Shown here: one piece after another, positions 42,245 to 55,259 of the stretch
Layout of the letters: each line of letters opens with the position of its first letter
Numbering within the stretch: the first letter of the stretch is position 1
Source of the DNA: an uncultured Pelagibacteraceae bacterium
Lineage (GTDB): Bacteria > Pseudomonadota > Alphaproteobacteria > Pelagibacterales > Pelagibacteraceae
Direction: 5' to 3'
Assembly (NCBI GenBank): GCA_902543375.1
Contig: CACBYE010000001.1
Span: 163,862 to 227,861, forward strand
DNA: 64,000 bases
Program-made: the position numbers and the translations under genes
The notes under the pieces: model-generated
Databases searched by the model: none
What the model saw: only the letters and a program-made list of their open reading frames with translations
Told to the model about the DNA's origin: nothing

Positions 42245-43136
42245 TTTTAATCTTTTTGTTCGAAAGAGTTATACCTGCAATAATAAATATTGCTCCTAAT
42301 AAATGATAAATCATAAATTTTTCGTCGAATAAAATTATAGCCATTATTGAACCAAAGACTGGCATGAGATGCAAAAAAACTCCAGCTCTGTTTGCTCCTA
42401 TTATTGATATGCCTTTTATCCAAAAAAAGAATGATGCAAGACCAGGAAATATCACCACATAAGACAAAGTAAGAATAAAAGGTTTGCTCATTACAATCTG
42501 ATTTCCTAAGTTTATCTCTAAAATATAAATGGGTATCAAAAAAATTAAACCAGTTATAATTACAACTTCTAAAAGAGTTATTTGGGAAATTTCATATGTT
42601 TTTTTTTTAAGTAAAGCTGAATAAAGAGCCCATGCAAACATTCCAGCTGCCATTATCAAGTCTCCTCTATTGAAAGCTAAACTTTGAATAACCTCTAAGT
42701 TAGACTGGGTAATAATTGATATAACTCCTAGAAGAGATAAGATAACTCCAAAAATCTGAAACCTATTTGTTTTTTCAATACCTAATATTGCTGAGATGAA
42801 CATGATCCAAACAGGTATAGTAGAAATCATTAAGACACCACTTATTACCTGCATATAATATAGGGAGTAATAAACAGTAGAATTAAAAATTGTTATACTG
42901 GTAATTCCTAAAATTATAAAAAAACCAATATTTTCTAAAATATAAACTTTTTTTTTCAAAATTTCACGAAATGTAAATGGTAGTAAAATCAATCCAGCGA
43001 ATAACCATCTAAAAAAATTTAGTGAGAAAGGTGGTATTTCATAAGTGCTTGCAGCTTTACCTACAATAAAATTACCCGACCAAAATAGTGTAGTTAAGAT
43101 AAGTAGTATATAAGCTAAGTTATTCTTTTCTTTCAC
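42237..43136 (-). CDS. DMT superfamily (EamA) transporter
   Basis: Ten-helix carrier, 299 residues, with two EamA repeats (TTLFWSGNFIVGKAAS near the start and a late PVFGSIMAIILFDEKFMIYH). Five bases separate it from the upstream amino acid oxidase-like gene, and its end overlaps the 2-hydroxyacid dehydrogenase, placing it in a catabolic-looking operon. Direction and substrate unknown. Confidence 0.88.
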   Translation of the reverse strand: MKEKNNLAYILLILTTLFWSGNFIVGKAASTYEIPPFSLNFFRWLFAGLILLPFTFREILKKKVYILENIGFFIILGITSITIFNSTVYYSLYYMQVISGVLMISTIPVWIMFISAILGIEKTNRFQIFGVILSLLGVISIITQSNLEVIQSLAFNRGDLIMAAGMFAWALYSALLKKKTYEISQITLLEVVIITGLIFLIPIYILEINLGNQIVMSKPFILTLSYVVIFPGLASFFFWIKGISIIGANRAGVFLHLMPVFGSIMAIILFDEKFMIYHLLGAIFIIAGITLSNKKIKNA

Positions 43137-43141
43137 AAAAA

Positions 43142-44383
43142 TTAAGAAAATCTTAATGAACTGTAAGGATCTAAATTTAAATTAGTGTTTTCTTTGGCAA
43201 TCATTCCGGAGATAATCTTTCCAGATATTGGTCCCAATGTCCATCCCAAATGATGGTGCCCAAAACAATAAAAAACATTTTTATGATTTTTGGATGGACC
43301 CATTACTGGTAAAAAATCTGGTAAAGTTGGTCTAAATCCTAACCACTCATCCTCATGGTCAGGTAGATCTCCGAGCATATATCTAGCATTATTAATTAAA
43401 TTTTTTATACGAGGTTTTGAAAGAGGGTTCTTCAAGCCACCAAATTCTACTGTACCAACTACTCTTAGTCCTTGTTCCATCGGTGTAATTCCAAAACCTC
43501 TATTAGAAAAAATTACTGGTCTTTGTAAAAGGTGATCACAGTTTTTAAAATGCACATGGTAACCACGTTCAGTATCTAAAGGAATTTTTTCATTTAATTT
43601 GTCAGTCAATTTTCTTGAAAATGCCCCACAAGCTATCACTACTTTATCAAACATGAATTGATCTCTTTCAGACTTTAATATTGGTTGTTGTTCTTTAAAT
43701 TCGATATTTTTAATGTCCAGTTTTTCAAATTTTCCTCCTTTTTTTAAAAATAACTCAAAAAATTTCAGAAGTATCTTTTTTGGGTTTCTTGCATGTCTAG
43801 CATATGGATAATATACACCTGCATGATAAAAGGGTTTCAAATTAGGTTCTAGATCATGAATTTCTTTTTTATTTACAAGCTGTTGATGAACTCCTAATTC
43901 ATTCCTTACATTTATTTCTAATTCTCTGCTCTTTAAGTCCTTATCGTTCCAAATATAAAGTATACCTTTATTTTCTACCAAACCATCGAGATCTATTTCA
44001 TCAAATAGTTCGTCGTATGCAGGTAATGCTAAGTCTAAAATTTGATGCATGTTTTTTGCAGTATGCATCATTTTATTTTTAGAAGTATTTAATATAAATT
44101 TTACAAACCAAGGAATCATTTTTGGTATATAATTCCATTTGAGCGCCAGCGGCCCTGTTGAACTCAACAGCATAGCTGGCACATCTGTTAAAACATCAGT
44201 TCTATTTAAAGATAGAGAGGCGTAAGGTGAAAAATGACCAGCATTTCCATATGATGCTGCTGGGCTACCAGGATTATCTCTATCAAAAATGGTTACTTCA
44301 TACCCTTTTTTTTGTAAAAATAATGCATTTGAAATACCTTGAATACCAGCTCCAACTATTCCTACCTTAAGTTTGTTGTCCAT
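43142..44383 (-). CDS. D-amino acid dehydrogenase-like FAD oxidoreductase
   Basis: Flavoenzyme of the DadA/DAO family, 413 residues. FAD motif VGIVGAGIQGISNALFLQ near the N-terminus, DRDNPGSPAASYGNAGHFSP typical of DadA-like proteins, and C-terminal NVFYCFGHHHLGWTLGP. Likely oxidises a D-amino acid or related amine, passing electrons to the membrane. First gene of the run ending with msrB. Substrate inferred from family. Confidence 0.88.
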   Translation of the reverse strand: MDNKLKVGIVGAGIQGISNALFLQKKGYEVTIFDRDNPGSPAASYGNAGHFSPYASLSLNRTDVLTDVPAMLLSSTGPLALKWNYIPKMIPWFVKFILNTSKNKMMHTAKNMHQILDLALPAYDELFDEIDLDGLVENKGILYIWNDKDLKSRELEINVRNELGVHQQLVNKKEIHDLEPNLKPFYHAGVYYPYARHARNPKKILLKFFELFLKKGGKFEKLDIKNIEFKEQQPILKSERDQFMFDKVVIACGAFSRKLTDKLNEKIPLDTERGYHVHFKNCDHLLQRPVIFSNRGFGITPMEQGLRVVGTVEFGGLKNPLSKPRIKNLINNARYMLGDLPDHEDEWLGFRPTLPDFLPVMGPSKNHKNVFYCFGHHHLGWTLGPISGKIISGMIAKENTNLNLDPYSSLRFS

Positions 44384-44433
44384 AAATCAACTATATAATG
44401 AAATTTCAAATCTAATTAAGCGACAAATTATAC

Positions 44434-45558
44434 TTATGCGATAGATTGTTGACTATGAGTTTTGGCACTCATCACAATTCCAAATCCTATCATCGTTGCC
44501 AACATTGATGAACCACCATAAGACATTATAGGTAAGGGTGAACCAACAATAGGAACTAAACCTAGAACCATACTCATATTTATTACTATATATATAAAAA
44601 TTGATGTCCCAAAACTATAACAGAACAATTTTGCGAAATAACTTCTAGAAAGCGCGCCAATTCTTATGACTCGGTATATAATTATCGCATAGATTAAAAG
44701 TAATACAATTGAACCAATAAAACCAAACTCCTCTGAGAATAATGTAAATATAAAATCTGTATGTTTTTCTGGTAAAAATTCTAAATAACTTTGTGTTCCT
44801 TTTAAAAAACCCTTTCCTGTAATACCCCCTGAACCTACAGCTATTTTTGATTGAATAATCTGATAGCCAGCCCCCAAGGGGTCTCTGTCAGGATTAAGAA
44901 AAGTTAACACTCTAAGTTTTTGATAAGGTTTTAGAAAAGAAATAATAATTGGTAATGAAATTATTGATAATAAACAAGAATAAAAAAAATATTTATGATT
45001 TAATCCAGCAAACCACAACACAACTATACCACTTACTGCGATAAGTAATGAAGTGCCCAAATCAGGCTGTATGATTACTAAGCTCATTGGAACAAAAATA
45101 ATTATTAATGAAAAAGAAATTGCATAAAATGAATTTACATGTTGCATTTTCATTCTATGAAAATATTTTGCTAAACATAAAATGATAAAAATTTTCATCA
45201 ATTCAGATGGTTGGAGGTTTAAAAAATAAAGATCAATCCATCTTTTAGACCCTGATGCAGTAATACCAAAATTTACGGTCCAAATTAACATTCCTAAAAT
45301 AATTGCGTAAGATAAATATCCAAGAGAGAACCAAAATTTAATGTTAATAAACGAAATCACAATCATCATTGAAAAGAAAACAATAAATTTGATGAAGTGA
45401 CTTTTTGTATGAAATAATACTTCGCCTCCATCAGTAGAGTACATTGTTGCAAGACTAATAAATCCTAAGATTAAAAGACATGTTAAAAGTACATAATCTA
45501 AATTTCCAAATTTTTGGAAAAAACCATTTTTGTTGTTAAATCTTCTGTATTGGTACAT
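44434..45558 (-). CDS. rodA: Rod shape-determining glycosyltransferase RodA
   Basis: SEDS-family peptidoglycan glycosyltransferase that elongates the cell wall with PBP2. Ten or so helices; conserved RWIDLYFLNLQPSELMKIFI, VIIQPDLGTSLLIAVSGI and the C-terminal PIVGSPLPIMSYGGSSMLAT are SEDS signatures. 374 residues. Overlaps mrdA by 1 base; last gene of the mre operon. Confidence 0.95.
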   Translation of the reverse strand: MYQYRRFNNKNGFFQKFGNLDYVLLTCLLILGFISLATMYSTDGGEVLFHTKSHFIKFIVFFSMMIVISFINIKFWFSLGYLSYAIILGMLIWTVNFGITASGSKRWIDLYFLNLQPSELMKIFIILCLAKYFHRMKMQHVNSFYAISFSLIIIFVPMSLVIIQPDLGTSLLIAVSGIVVLWFAGLNHKYFFYSCLLSIISLPIIISFLKPYQKLRVLTFLNPDRDPLGAGYQIIQSKIAVGSGGITGKGFLKGTQSYLEFLPEKHTDFIFTLFSEEFGFIGSIVLLLIYAIIIYRVIRIGALSRSYFAKLFCYSFGTSIFIYIVINMSMVLGLVPIVGSPLPIMSYGGSSMLATMIGFGIVMSAKTHSQQSIA

Positions 45559-47432
45559 TAGATATCCAAATATTTTTTGTTGTCATAATTTTTTCTTATT
45601 TCATGTCTATCAACAATCATTTTAAATAATTCTTTAGCTAAAGGAGCTGCAACAGTTCCACCAGAGCCACCATGTTCTATAATTATACTTAACGCATACC
45701 TTGGACTTTTATACGGCCCAAAAGCTACATATAAAGCATGATCTCTCTCTTCATAAGGAATTTGAAATGTTTTAAGATCTAACTCACGATCTTGCTCAGT
45801 TATTTTCTTGACCTGTGAAGTTCCAGTTTTTCCTGCAAATTGGTATTTAGGATCATTTAATCGAGATCTGTAGGAAGTTCCCCTTGGTTCATTTGTTGAA
45901 CTAAACATGGCATCCTGAACAATTTTAATATTACGAGCTTTTTTATATAACGGTGTAAACTTATCTTCATATTGATTGTCATCATTTGCCACTATTTTAG
46001 GATAAATTTTGTATCCACCATTAGCTATTTGTGCGGTCATTAAACATAATTGTATTGGAGTTGTTTGAATAAATCCTTGGCCAATACCAGTAATTATTGT
46101 TTCACCAAGAACCCAATTTCTTCCTAATGCATTTTTTTTCCATTCTGTATTGGGAATTAAACCCTTCTTTTCATTATCAAATATATTTCTAAAAACTTTC
46201 TCACCTAATCCAAATTTTTTTGCAGTAACGCTTAATCTATCTACACCTAATCGCCTTGCGACTTCATAAAAATATGTATCACAGGATTGCTTCATCGCTT
46301 CTCTTAAATTTACAAATCCATGTCCTTCTTTTTTCCAACAATGATAAGTTTGCCCATACAGTTCCAACGGATTTTTGTGTCCTTTGCATTGGACTGTAAA
46401 ATCTTTTCCAATTACTTCATTTTCTAAAGCTGATAAGGCAACTATAGGTTTTATAGTTGACCCTGGGGAATAATTTCCAGACAATGATTTATTAACTAAA
46501 GGCTTCATTGGATTGTTTCTTATAAGTTGCCAATCATCTTGACTTATTCCAAATACAAAAGAGTTGGGATCAAAAGATGGGGAAGAATGCATTGCAATTA
46601 TTGCACCTGTGTAAATATCCATTACGCATATAGATCCTGCTTTTTCTTTTAGTAATTCATTAGTTAATTCCTGAATTTTTGTATCTATTGTAAGTTTAAT
46701 TGTTTCTCCTTTGTCTCCTTTTTGAAATGCTAATTGGCTAATTCTTCTTCCATAAGCATTGACCTCATACCGTTCTACAGAATTTGATCCAATTAAATTT
46801 TTCTCAAATGATTTTTCTAAACCTGTTTTTCCAACTTTTAAACCAGGTACAAATTTTTCTTTTATATTTTTATTTGTTAAAAGATCATTCTCATTCGCCT
46901 GACTAACATATCCCAAAACATGAGTAAAATTTTCTTTATACGGGTAATCTCTAGATATTGAAATAACTGGTTTAACTCCATTAAGATCATATAGATGGTT
47001 ATTTATTTTTGAAAATTTTTCCCAACTTAAATTATCTGCTACAATTAATGTTTCCCAAGGTTTTATCTCATTCTTTTTTTTTATAATTTTTTTAAATTGT
47101 TTTTCACTTAAATTTAATAATTCTTTAACACGATAAATTACATATCTAAAATCCTCCACTTCTTCTGGTATGATATGAAGTTGATAAGCCTCAAAATTTC
47201 CAGCAATAGTGTTTCCAAAATAATCTTGAAACTCACCTCTGATAGGAGGTAGTTTCCACTCTCGAATTCTATTTTTATCAGAAAGTGTTAAATATTTTTT
47301 ATTTTCTTTAACTTGTAAAAAAAATAATCTACTAACTATTCCACCAAGAATTATGATTTTAGCTGTCGCAAGAATAAACATTCTACGATTTAAAGAATTT
47401 AATTTAGTTGCGCTGTCACTTATATTAATCAT
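45558..47432 (-). CDS. mrdA: Penicillin-binding protein 2
   Basis: Peptidoglycan transpeptidase of the elongation machinery, 624 residues. One N-terminal membrane segment, a dimerisation domain, and the transpeptidase with SxxK in YSPGSTIKPIVALSAL, SxD-type motif in MKQSCDTYFYEVARRLG and KTGTSQVKK. A VLGYVSQANEND stretch lies in the PBP2 N-terminal domain. It overlaps mreD by 8 bases and rodA by 1, matching its function as RodA partner. Confidence 0.95.
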   Translation of the reverse strand: MINISDSATKLNSLNRRMFILATAKIIILGGIVSRLFFLQVKENKKYLTLSDKNRIREWKLPPIRGEFQDYFGNTIAGNFEAYQLHIIPEEVEDFRYVIYRVKELLNLSEKQFKKIIKKKNEIKPWETLIVADNLSWEKFSKINNHLYDLNGVKPVISISRDYPYKENFTHVLGYVSQANENDLLTNKNIKEKFVPGLKVGKTGLEKSFEKNLIGSNSVERYEVNAYGRRISQLAFQKGDKGETIKLTIDTKIQELTNELLKEKAGSICVMDIYTGAIIAMHSSPSFDPNSFVFGISQDDWQLIRNNPMKPLVNKSLSGNYSPGSTIKPIVALSALENEVIGKDFTVQCKGHKNPLELYGQTYHCWKKEGHGFVNLREAMKQSCDTYFYEVARRLGVDRLSVTAKKFGLGEKVFRNIFDNEKKGLIPNTEWKKNALGRNWVLGETIITGIGQGFIQTTPIQLCLMTAQIANGGYKIYPKIVANDDNQYEDKFTPLYKKARNIKIVQDAMFSSTNEPRGTSYRSRLNDPKYQFAGKTGTSQVKKITEQDRELDLKTFQIPYEERDHALYVAFGPYKSPRYALSIIIEHGGSGGTVAAPLAKELFKMIVDRHEIRKNYDNKKYLDI

Positions 47433-47931
47433 TTAAACTTTTTAAAAACCTCTTAAAAAATATTGAAAATACTATGTAAAATAAAAATGTAAAAAAATTA
47501 TTTATTATGAAAAGTGTAATATCTAATTCATAAGAAAAAAATAAAAATAAAACTGAAAAATTAATTGAGTTAATCAAACTAATTATAAACAAAAAATAGA
47601 ACCAATCTTTTATTAAATTTGGGCTAATTGTTATATTTCTAAGATAAGTAGCAAATATACAAATTAGTATATATGATAAAGAACTTAAACCCAAAGGTAG
47701 ACCAACAACAGTATCATTAAATAGACCTGCTAAAAAAACTAAAAGATAATCAAATCGATGATATGCTTTTAAAACAAAATAAAAAATTAATATAAATGGA
47801 AAATTAAATGAAAAGTAATCAATGTTTAGGTAATTTAAATCAAATTCATTAAATACAGATATAAATAAAGCAAGAATTGGTAGCCAAGTATATATCTTGT
47901 ACAATAAATTTTTCTTTTCAAACTTAATCAC
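47425..47931 (-). CDS. mreD: Rod shape-determining protein MreD
   Basis: Inner-membrane component of the elongasome, 168 residues, about five hydrophobic helices. The LVFLAGLFNDTVVGLPLGLS stretch (Asp-x-x-x-Gly-Pro/Leu-Gly) is the MreD hallmark. Sequence is poorly conserved overall, so assignment rests on this motif plus position between mreC and mrdA, with 8-base overlaps on both sides. Confidence 0.9.
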   Translation of the reverse strand: MIKFEKKNLLYKIYTWLPILALFISVFNEFDLNYLNIDYFSFNFPFILIFYFVLKAYHRFDYLLVFLAGLFNDTVVGLPLGLSSLSYILICIFATYLRNITISPNLIKDWFYFLFIISLINSINFSVLFLFFSYELDITLFIINNFFTFLFYIVFSIFFKRFLKSLND

Positions 47932-49144
47932 TTATTTTTCCTTTTCTCATAATGCACTCTTTATATTCTGGAGTACCTACTTTAAAACCCTTACTAAAAA
48001 GTTTTTTTGATTGACACTTTGCGCTATAGATTAAATTTAATCTTAAAAATTCTAACTCTTCTTGATTTAAATCGTGTTGTTGAATAACATTTTTTTGAAA
48101 TTCATTTTCTGCTTTTAGTATCTCAATTTGTTTAGTTAGTTCATTACTCAAAGTATTTAATTCTTTGTTCTCCTTTAGAAATTTGGTGTTACTTTCTTCT
48201 AGAATTTGCAATTCATCGCTTATCAGGTCTAATTTTATTTGTTCAGTATTTGAAGATACATTTGTTTGGTTATTTTCCTCAATTTCAACAGTTGTAGGCA
48301 TTAACTCATCAATCTCTGCAAAAACATATTTTAATTGAGTAAAATCGCTATAAAAATTTATCAAAATTTTTTCATTTTCATTTTTAAGATCGACAGTTCC
48401 GACAGGAGTTCCACTTCTGAAAATTGAGCCTGTCCCTGATGTATATGCAATTCCTTCATCATTGATTTTGTTAATTAAATCGTTTTTGATATATTTTATT
48501 TCACCTTTTTTATCTCCATTACCAACAACAATTGCTTGAACATTTCCAGGTATGATAGAAACTGGAATATTTGAATTTAAATCAGTTAATAACAATACTC
48601 TTGAATTTGTATAATTTACTTCGATAACTCGTCCAACGAGGTAGTTTCTATCATAAATATTTGTTCCTATCTTTATTTTTTCTTTGCTTCCTTTATTAAT
48701 TATAATTGATCTTAGGAAAGGACTTTCGTGATCTACAATTACTTTTGCTAAAATCTTATTTGAAGTAAAGCTATAGCCGTCAATAAGACTTTTGAGTTCC
48801 TCATTTTCACTTTTAATAATTTTTGTTGAAATATTTTCAGATTTTAATTGATCTAATTCTTCTTCGATTCTTTTAAAATCTTGATAAAAAGTGCTATATT
48901 CATTTAAATTTAAATATGAAGATTTGATAAAATTTTCTGGAATTGAAACTATAAAGGAAGACCTGTAAACAATTTCTTTTATAACTGACTTCGTTACGGT
49001 TATTGCCTTGAAATTCAAATTTGATAGAACAATTATAAAAATTGAAAAAAATGCTAAAGTTAATAAAGAAAATTTTTGTTTAGTGCTTTTTTTTAAAAAA
49101 GCAGATCTTATTGCTATTATAAAATCATCTCTGCTTTCGGCCAT
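47924..49144 (-). CDS. mreC: Rod shape-determining protein MreC
   Basis: Periplasmic scaffold linking MreB to PBP2. N-terminal membrane segment (LLTLAFFSIFIIVLSNLNF), a coiled coil (EELDQLKSENISTKIIKSEN), then the beta-barrel core with ILAKVIVDHESPFLRSIIIN and DRNYLVGRVIEVNYTNSRVL. At 406 residues it is longer than many MreC; the excess is a C-terminal coiled coil from about residue 300 (LQILEESNTKFLKENKELNT) and a Cys-containing tail. Five bases after mreB. Confidence 0.93.
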   Translation of the reverse strand: MAESRDDFIIAIRSAFLKKSTKQKFSLLTLAFFSIFIIVLSNLNFKAITVTKSVIKEIVYRSSFIVSIPENFIKSSYLNLNEYSTFYQDFKRIEEELDQLKSENISTKIIKSENEELKSLIDGYSFTSNKILAKVIVDHESPFLRSIIINKGSKEKIKIGTNIYDRNYLVGRVIEVNYTNSRVLLLTDLNSNIPVSIIPGNVQAIVVGNGDKKGEIKYIKNDLINKINDEGIAYTSGTGSIFRSGTPVGTVDLKNENEKILINFYSDFTQLKYVFAEIDELMPTTVEIEENNQTNVSSNTEQIKLDLISDELQILEESNTKFLKENKELNTLSNELTKQIEILKAENEFQKNVIQQHDLNQEELEFLRLNLIYSAKCQSKKLFSKGFKVGTPEYKECIMRKGKISD

Positions 49145-49149
49145 CTTTC

Positions 49150-51761
<2,612 letters not shown>

Positions 51762-51847
51762 ATAAATATTTTTAGTGCCCGAAATATACAACCTATCGTT
51801 TAGATTGCAAAATAAAATAATTATTTTAGCCCAATTTAATCAATAAT

Positions 51848-52891
<1,044 letters not shown>

Positions 52892-53440
52892 TTATTTGAA
52901 TGTTTGAGCACCTCTGGTCATAGCTATTGCCCCAGTTCTTGAGGTGCTTGTAAGACCATAGGGTTTTAATTTTCTACTCATTTTGTCAATTTCTCTTCTT
53001 AAAGCAGTTATTTGTATAACCACTGATTTATTTGTTTTGTCTAAAATTACAGGATTAAATTTTTTGCATTCTTTAAGACACTTATCTATCTTTTTTTTCT
53101 GTGCAACAATTTTAAGTAATGCCATCTCTTTAAAAATAACATTTTTATCTTCTCTTTTAAAATCAGCAACTTTATGAACTGGAACTAGTTTTTTCAGCTG
53201 AAGTTTAATTTGATCAATAACTTGTGGTGTTCCTGTTGTTACGATGGTAATTCTTGAAATATTTTTTGTTGCATCAACTTCCGCAACAGCTAAAGACTCA
53301 ATATTATATCCTCTGCCAGAAAATAACCCAACAACCCTTGCCAATACACCAGACTCATTATCAACCCAAACAACAAATATATGAGTATCTAATTTTCCTT
53401 TTTTAGTGGGAATACTATATGCTGATTTTGGGGATGACAT
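52892..53440 (-). CDS. ilvN: Acetolactate synthase small subunit
   Basis: Regulatory ACT-domain subunit that confers valine feedback on IlvB. HIFVVWVDNESGVLARVVGL and FSGRGYNIESLAVAEVD form the ACT core; the C-terminal half (ALLKIVAQKKKIDKCLKECK) is Lys-rich. 182 residues. It starts in a 1-base overlap with ilvB, indicating coupled subunit synthesis. Confidence 0.95.
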   Translation of the reverse strand: MSSPKSAYSIPTKKGKLDTHIFVVWVDNESGVLARVVGLFSGRGYNIESLAVAEVDATKNISRITIVTTGTPQVIDQIKLQLKKLVPVHKVADFKREDKNVIFKEMALLKIVAQKKKIDKCLKECKKFNPVILDKTNKSVVIQITALRREIDKMSRKLKPYGLTSTSRTGAIAMTRGAQTFK

Positions 53441-55206
53441 TAAACTAATGACTTCCCTTTGCCAGTAATTTTGTTTTCCTCTTTGTCACTTGGACCTAAA
53501 ATCATCTGATTATGAGGTTTTCCAGATGGTATCATTGGAAAGCAATTTTCATTAGGATCTACATGACAGTCAAATATAACGGGGCCTTTGTAGTCAATCA
53601 TCTCTTTTATTTTGTCATCTAATTCATCTGGATTATCTGCCTTGATACCTTTACATCCATAAGCCTCAGCTAATTTAACAAAATCAGGTAAAGCTTCGGA
53701 ATAACTTTCTGAATAGTTTTTTTCATGTAGAAGTTCTTGCCATTGTCTAACCATTCCCATGTACTGATTATTCAATATGAATATTTTTATAGGCAAATTG
53801 TACTGAACTGCTGTAGACATTTCTTGAATTGTCATTAATACAGATGCTTCACCTGCAATATCGATTACAAGTTTATCTGGATGAGCAATTTGAACGCCTA
53901 CTGCAGCTGGAAGTCCATATCCCATAGTTCCAAGACCACCTGATGTCATCCATCTATTAGGTTTATTAAATTTATAGTGTTGTGCAGCCCACATTTGATG
54001 CTGACCCACTTCAGTTGTAATAAATGTATCTTGATTTTTTGTAAGCTCATATAATCTTTTTACAGCATGCTGAGGCTTAATTTCTTTATCGCTATTAATA
54101 AAGCCCAAAGAATCCTTGGTTCGCCATTTTTGGATTTGTTCCCACCATTTTGAAATTCTTTGTTTATTCGAATCTTTTAATCCATTTTGTTTTTTATCTA
54201 TTTTCTTGATAGCTGACTTTATTACTTCATTAACATCTCCAACTATTGCAAGATCTACTTTTATAATTTTATTAATTGACGATGGATCAATATCAATATG
54301 AACTTTTTTTGATTTTGGAGAAAACTCATCGATCTTACCTGTTATTCTGTCGTCAAATCTTGCACCAATGTTAATTAGCAAATCACAATCATGCATTGCA
54401 TTATTAGCTTCATAAGTTCCATGCATACCTAGCATTCCGATAAATTGATTATCATCCCCTGGAAATGCCCCTAGCCCTTGTAGAGTTGATGTTATTGGAA
54501 AACCAATTAATCTAACAAACTCTTTTAAAGTTTCACTAGCCTGAGGACCTGAATTTATTACTCCACCTCCAGTATAAACAACTGGTTTTTTTGCTTTTAA
54601 AATCAAATCAATTAATTGATTAATTTCATCTTCAGAAAATTTATTATGTATTTTTCCATTTAATTTTTTTTCTTTTTTAAATTTTGTATAATTAGTTTTT
54701 GCAAATTGTATATCTTTTGGAATATCAATTAGTACAGGTCCAGGTCTTCCAGTTGTTGCTACTTTAAAAGCTTCATGCATCACTTTTGGTAATTCTTTAA
54801 TATCTTTAACTAACCAATTATGTTTTGTGCAGGGTCTCGTGATCCCTGTGGTATCGCACTCTTGAAAAGCATCAGTGCCTATTAAATGAGTAGGTACTTG
54901 ACCAGAAATACAAACTAAAGGTATTGAGTCCATATAAGCATCAGTCAATGCTGTAACAACATTAGTTGCACCGGGTCCTGATGTTACTAAAACTACTCCA
55001 GGCTTGCCTGATGATCTTGCATAACCCTCTGCTGCATGGCCGGCTCCTTGCTCATGTCTAACTAGTATATGTTTAATTGATGAATGATTTTTAAGTTCAT
55101 CATAAATTGGTAAAACTGCTCCACCTGGATAACCAAAAATATATTCAACCTCTTGATCTTCAAGACATTTAAATACAATTTCAGCACCAGTATATAATTT
55201 AGACAT
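53440..55206 (-). CDS. ilvB: Acetolactate synthase large subunit
   Basis: ThDP enzyme forming acetolactate and acetohydroxybutyrate. YIFGYPGGAVLPIYDEL and the catalytic Glu in VRHEQGAGHAAEGYARSSG; ThDP-binding GEASVLMTIQEMSTAVQYNL with the NNQYMGMVRQWQELLHEKNY stretch. 588 residues. The ATG has no upstream ribosome site and a promoter -10 lies about 7 bases before it, suggesting a leaderless transcript. Confidence 0.97.
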   Translation of the reverse strand: MSKLYTGAEIVFKCLEDQEVEYIFGYPGGAVLPIYDELKNHSSIKHILVRHEQGAGHAAEGYARSSGKPGVVLVTSGPGATNVVTALTDAYMDSIPLVCISGQVPTHLIGTDAFQECDTTGITRPCTKHNWLVKDIKELPKVMHEAFKVATTGRPGPVLIDIPKDIQFAKTNYTKFKKEKKLNGKIHNKFSEDEINQLIDLILKAKKPVVYTGGGVINSGPQASETLKEFVRLIGFPITSTLQGLGAFPGDDNQFIGMLGMHGTYEANNAMHDCDLLINIGARFDDRITGKIDEFSPKSKKVHIDIDPSSINKIIKVDLAIVGDVNEVIKSAIKKIDKKQNGLKDSNKQRISKWWEQIQKWRTKDSLGFINSDKEIKPQHAVKRLYELTKNQDTFITTEVGQHQMWAAQHYKFNKPNRWMTSGGLGTMGYGLPAAVGVQIAHPDKLVIDIAGEASVLMTIQEMSTAVQYNLPIKIFILNNQYMGMVRQWQELLHEKNYSESYSEALPDFVKLAEAYGCKGIKADNPDELDDKIKEMIDYKGPVIFDCHVDPNENCFPMIPSGKPHNQMILGPSDKEENKITGKGKSLV

Positions 55207-55212
55207 TCAAGC

Positions 55213-55242
55213 AATCTAGCTGAAGTTGTGCTAATTGGTCAA
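55213..55242 (-). promoter_or_regulatory. Probable ilvB promoter giving a leaderless mRNA
   Basis: TTGACC (55242-55237), 18-base spacer, TAGATT (55218-55213). A start point 6-7 bases later coincides with the ilvB ATG at 55206. No purine-rich ribosome site is present between. Confidence 0.4.
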
Positions 55243-55259
55243 GACTAAGTAGAGAATAT

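Noticed and set aside
51762-51791. Ten-codon upstream extension of leuA
   Set aside because: Residues MYISGTKNIY are not part of the LeuA family and the ATG at 51761 starts the conserved region.
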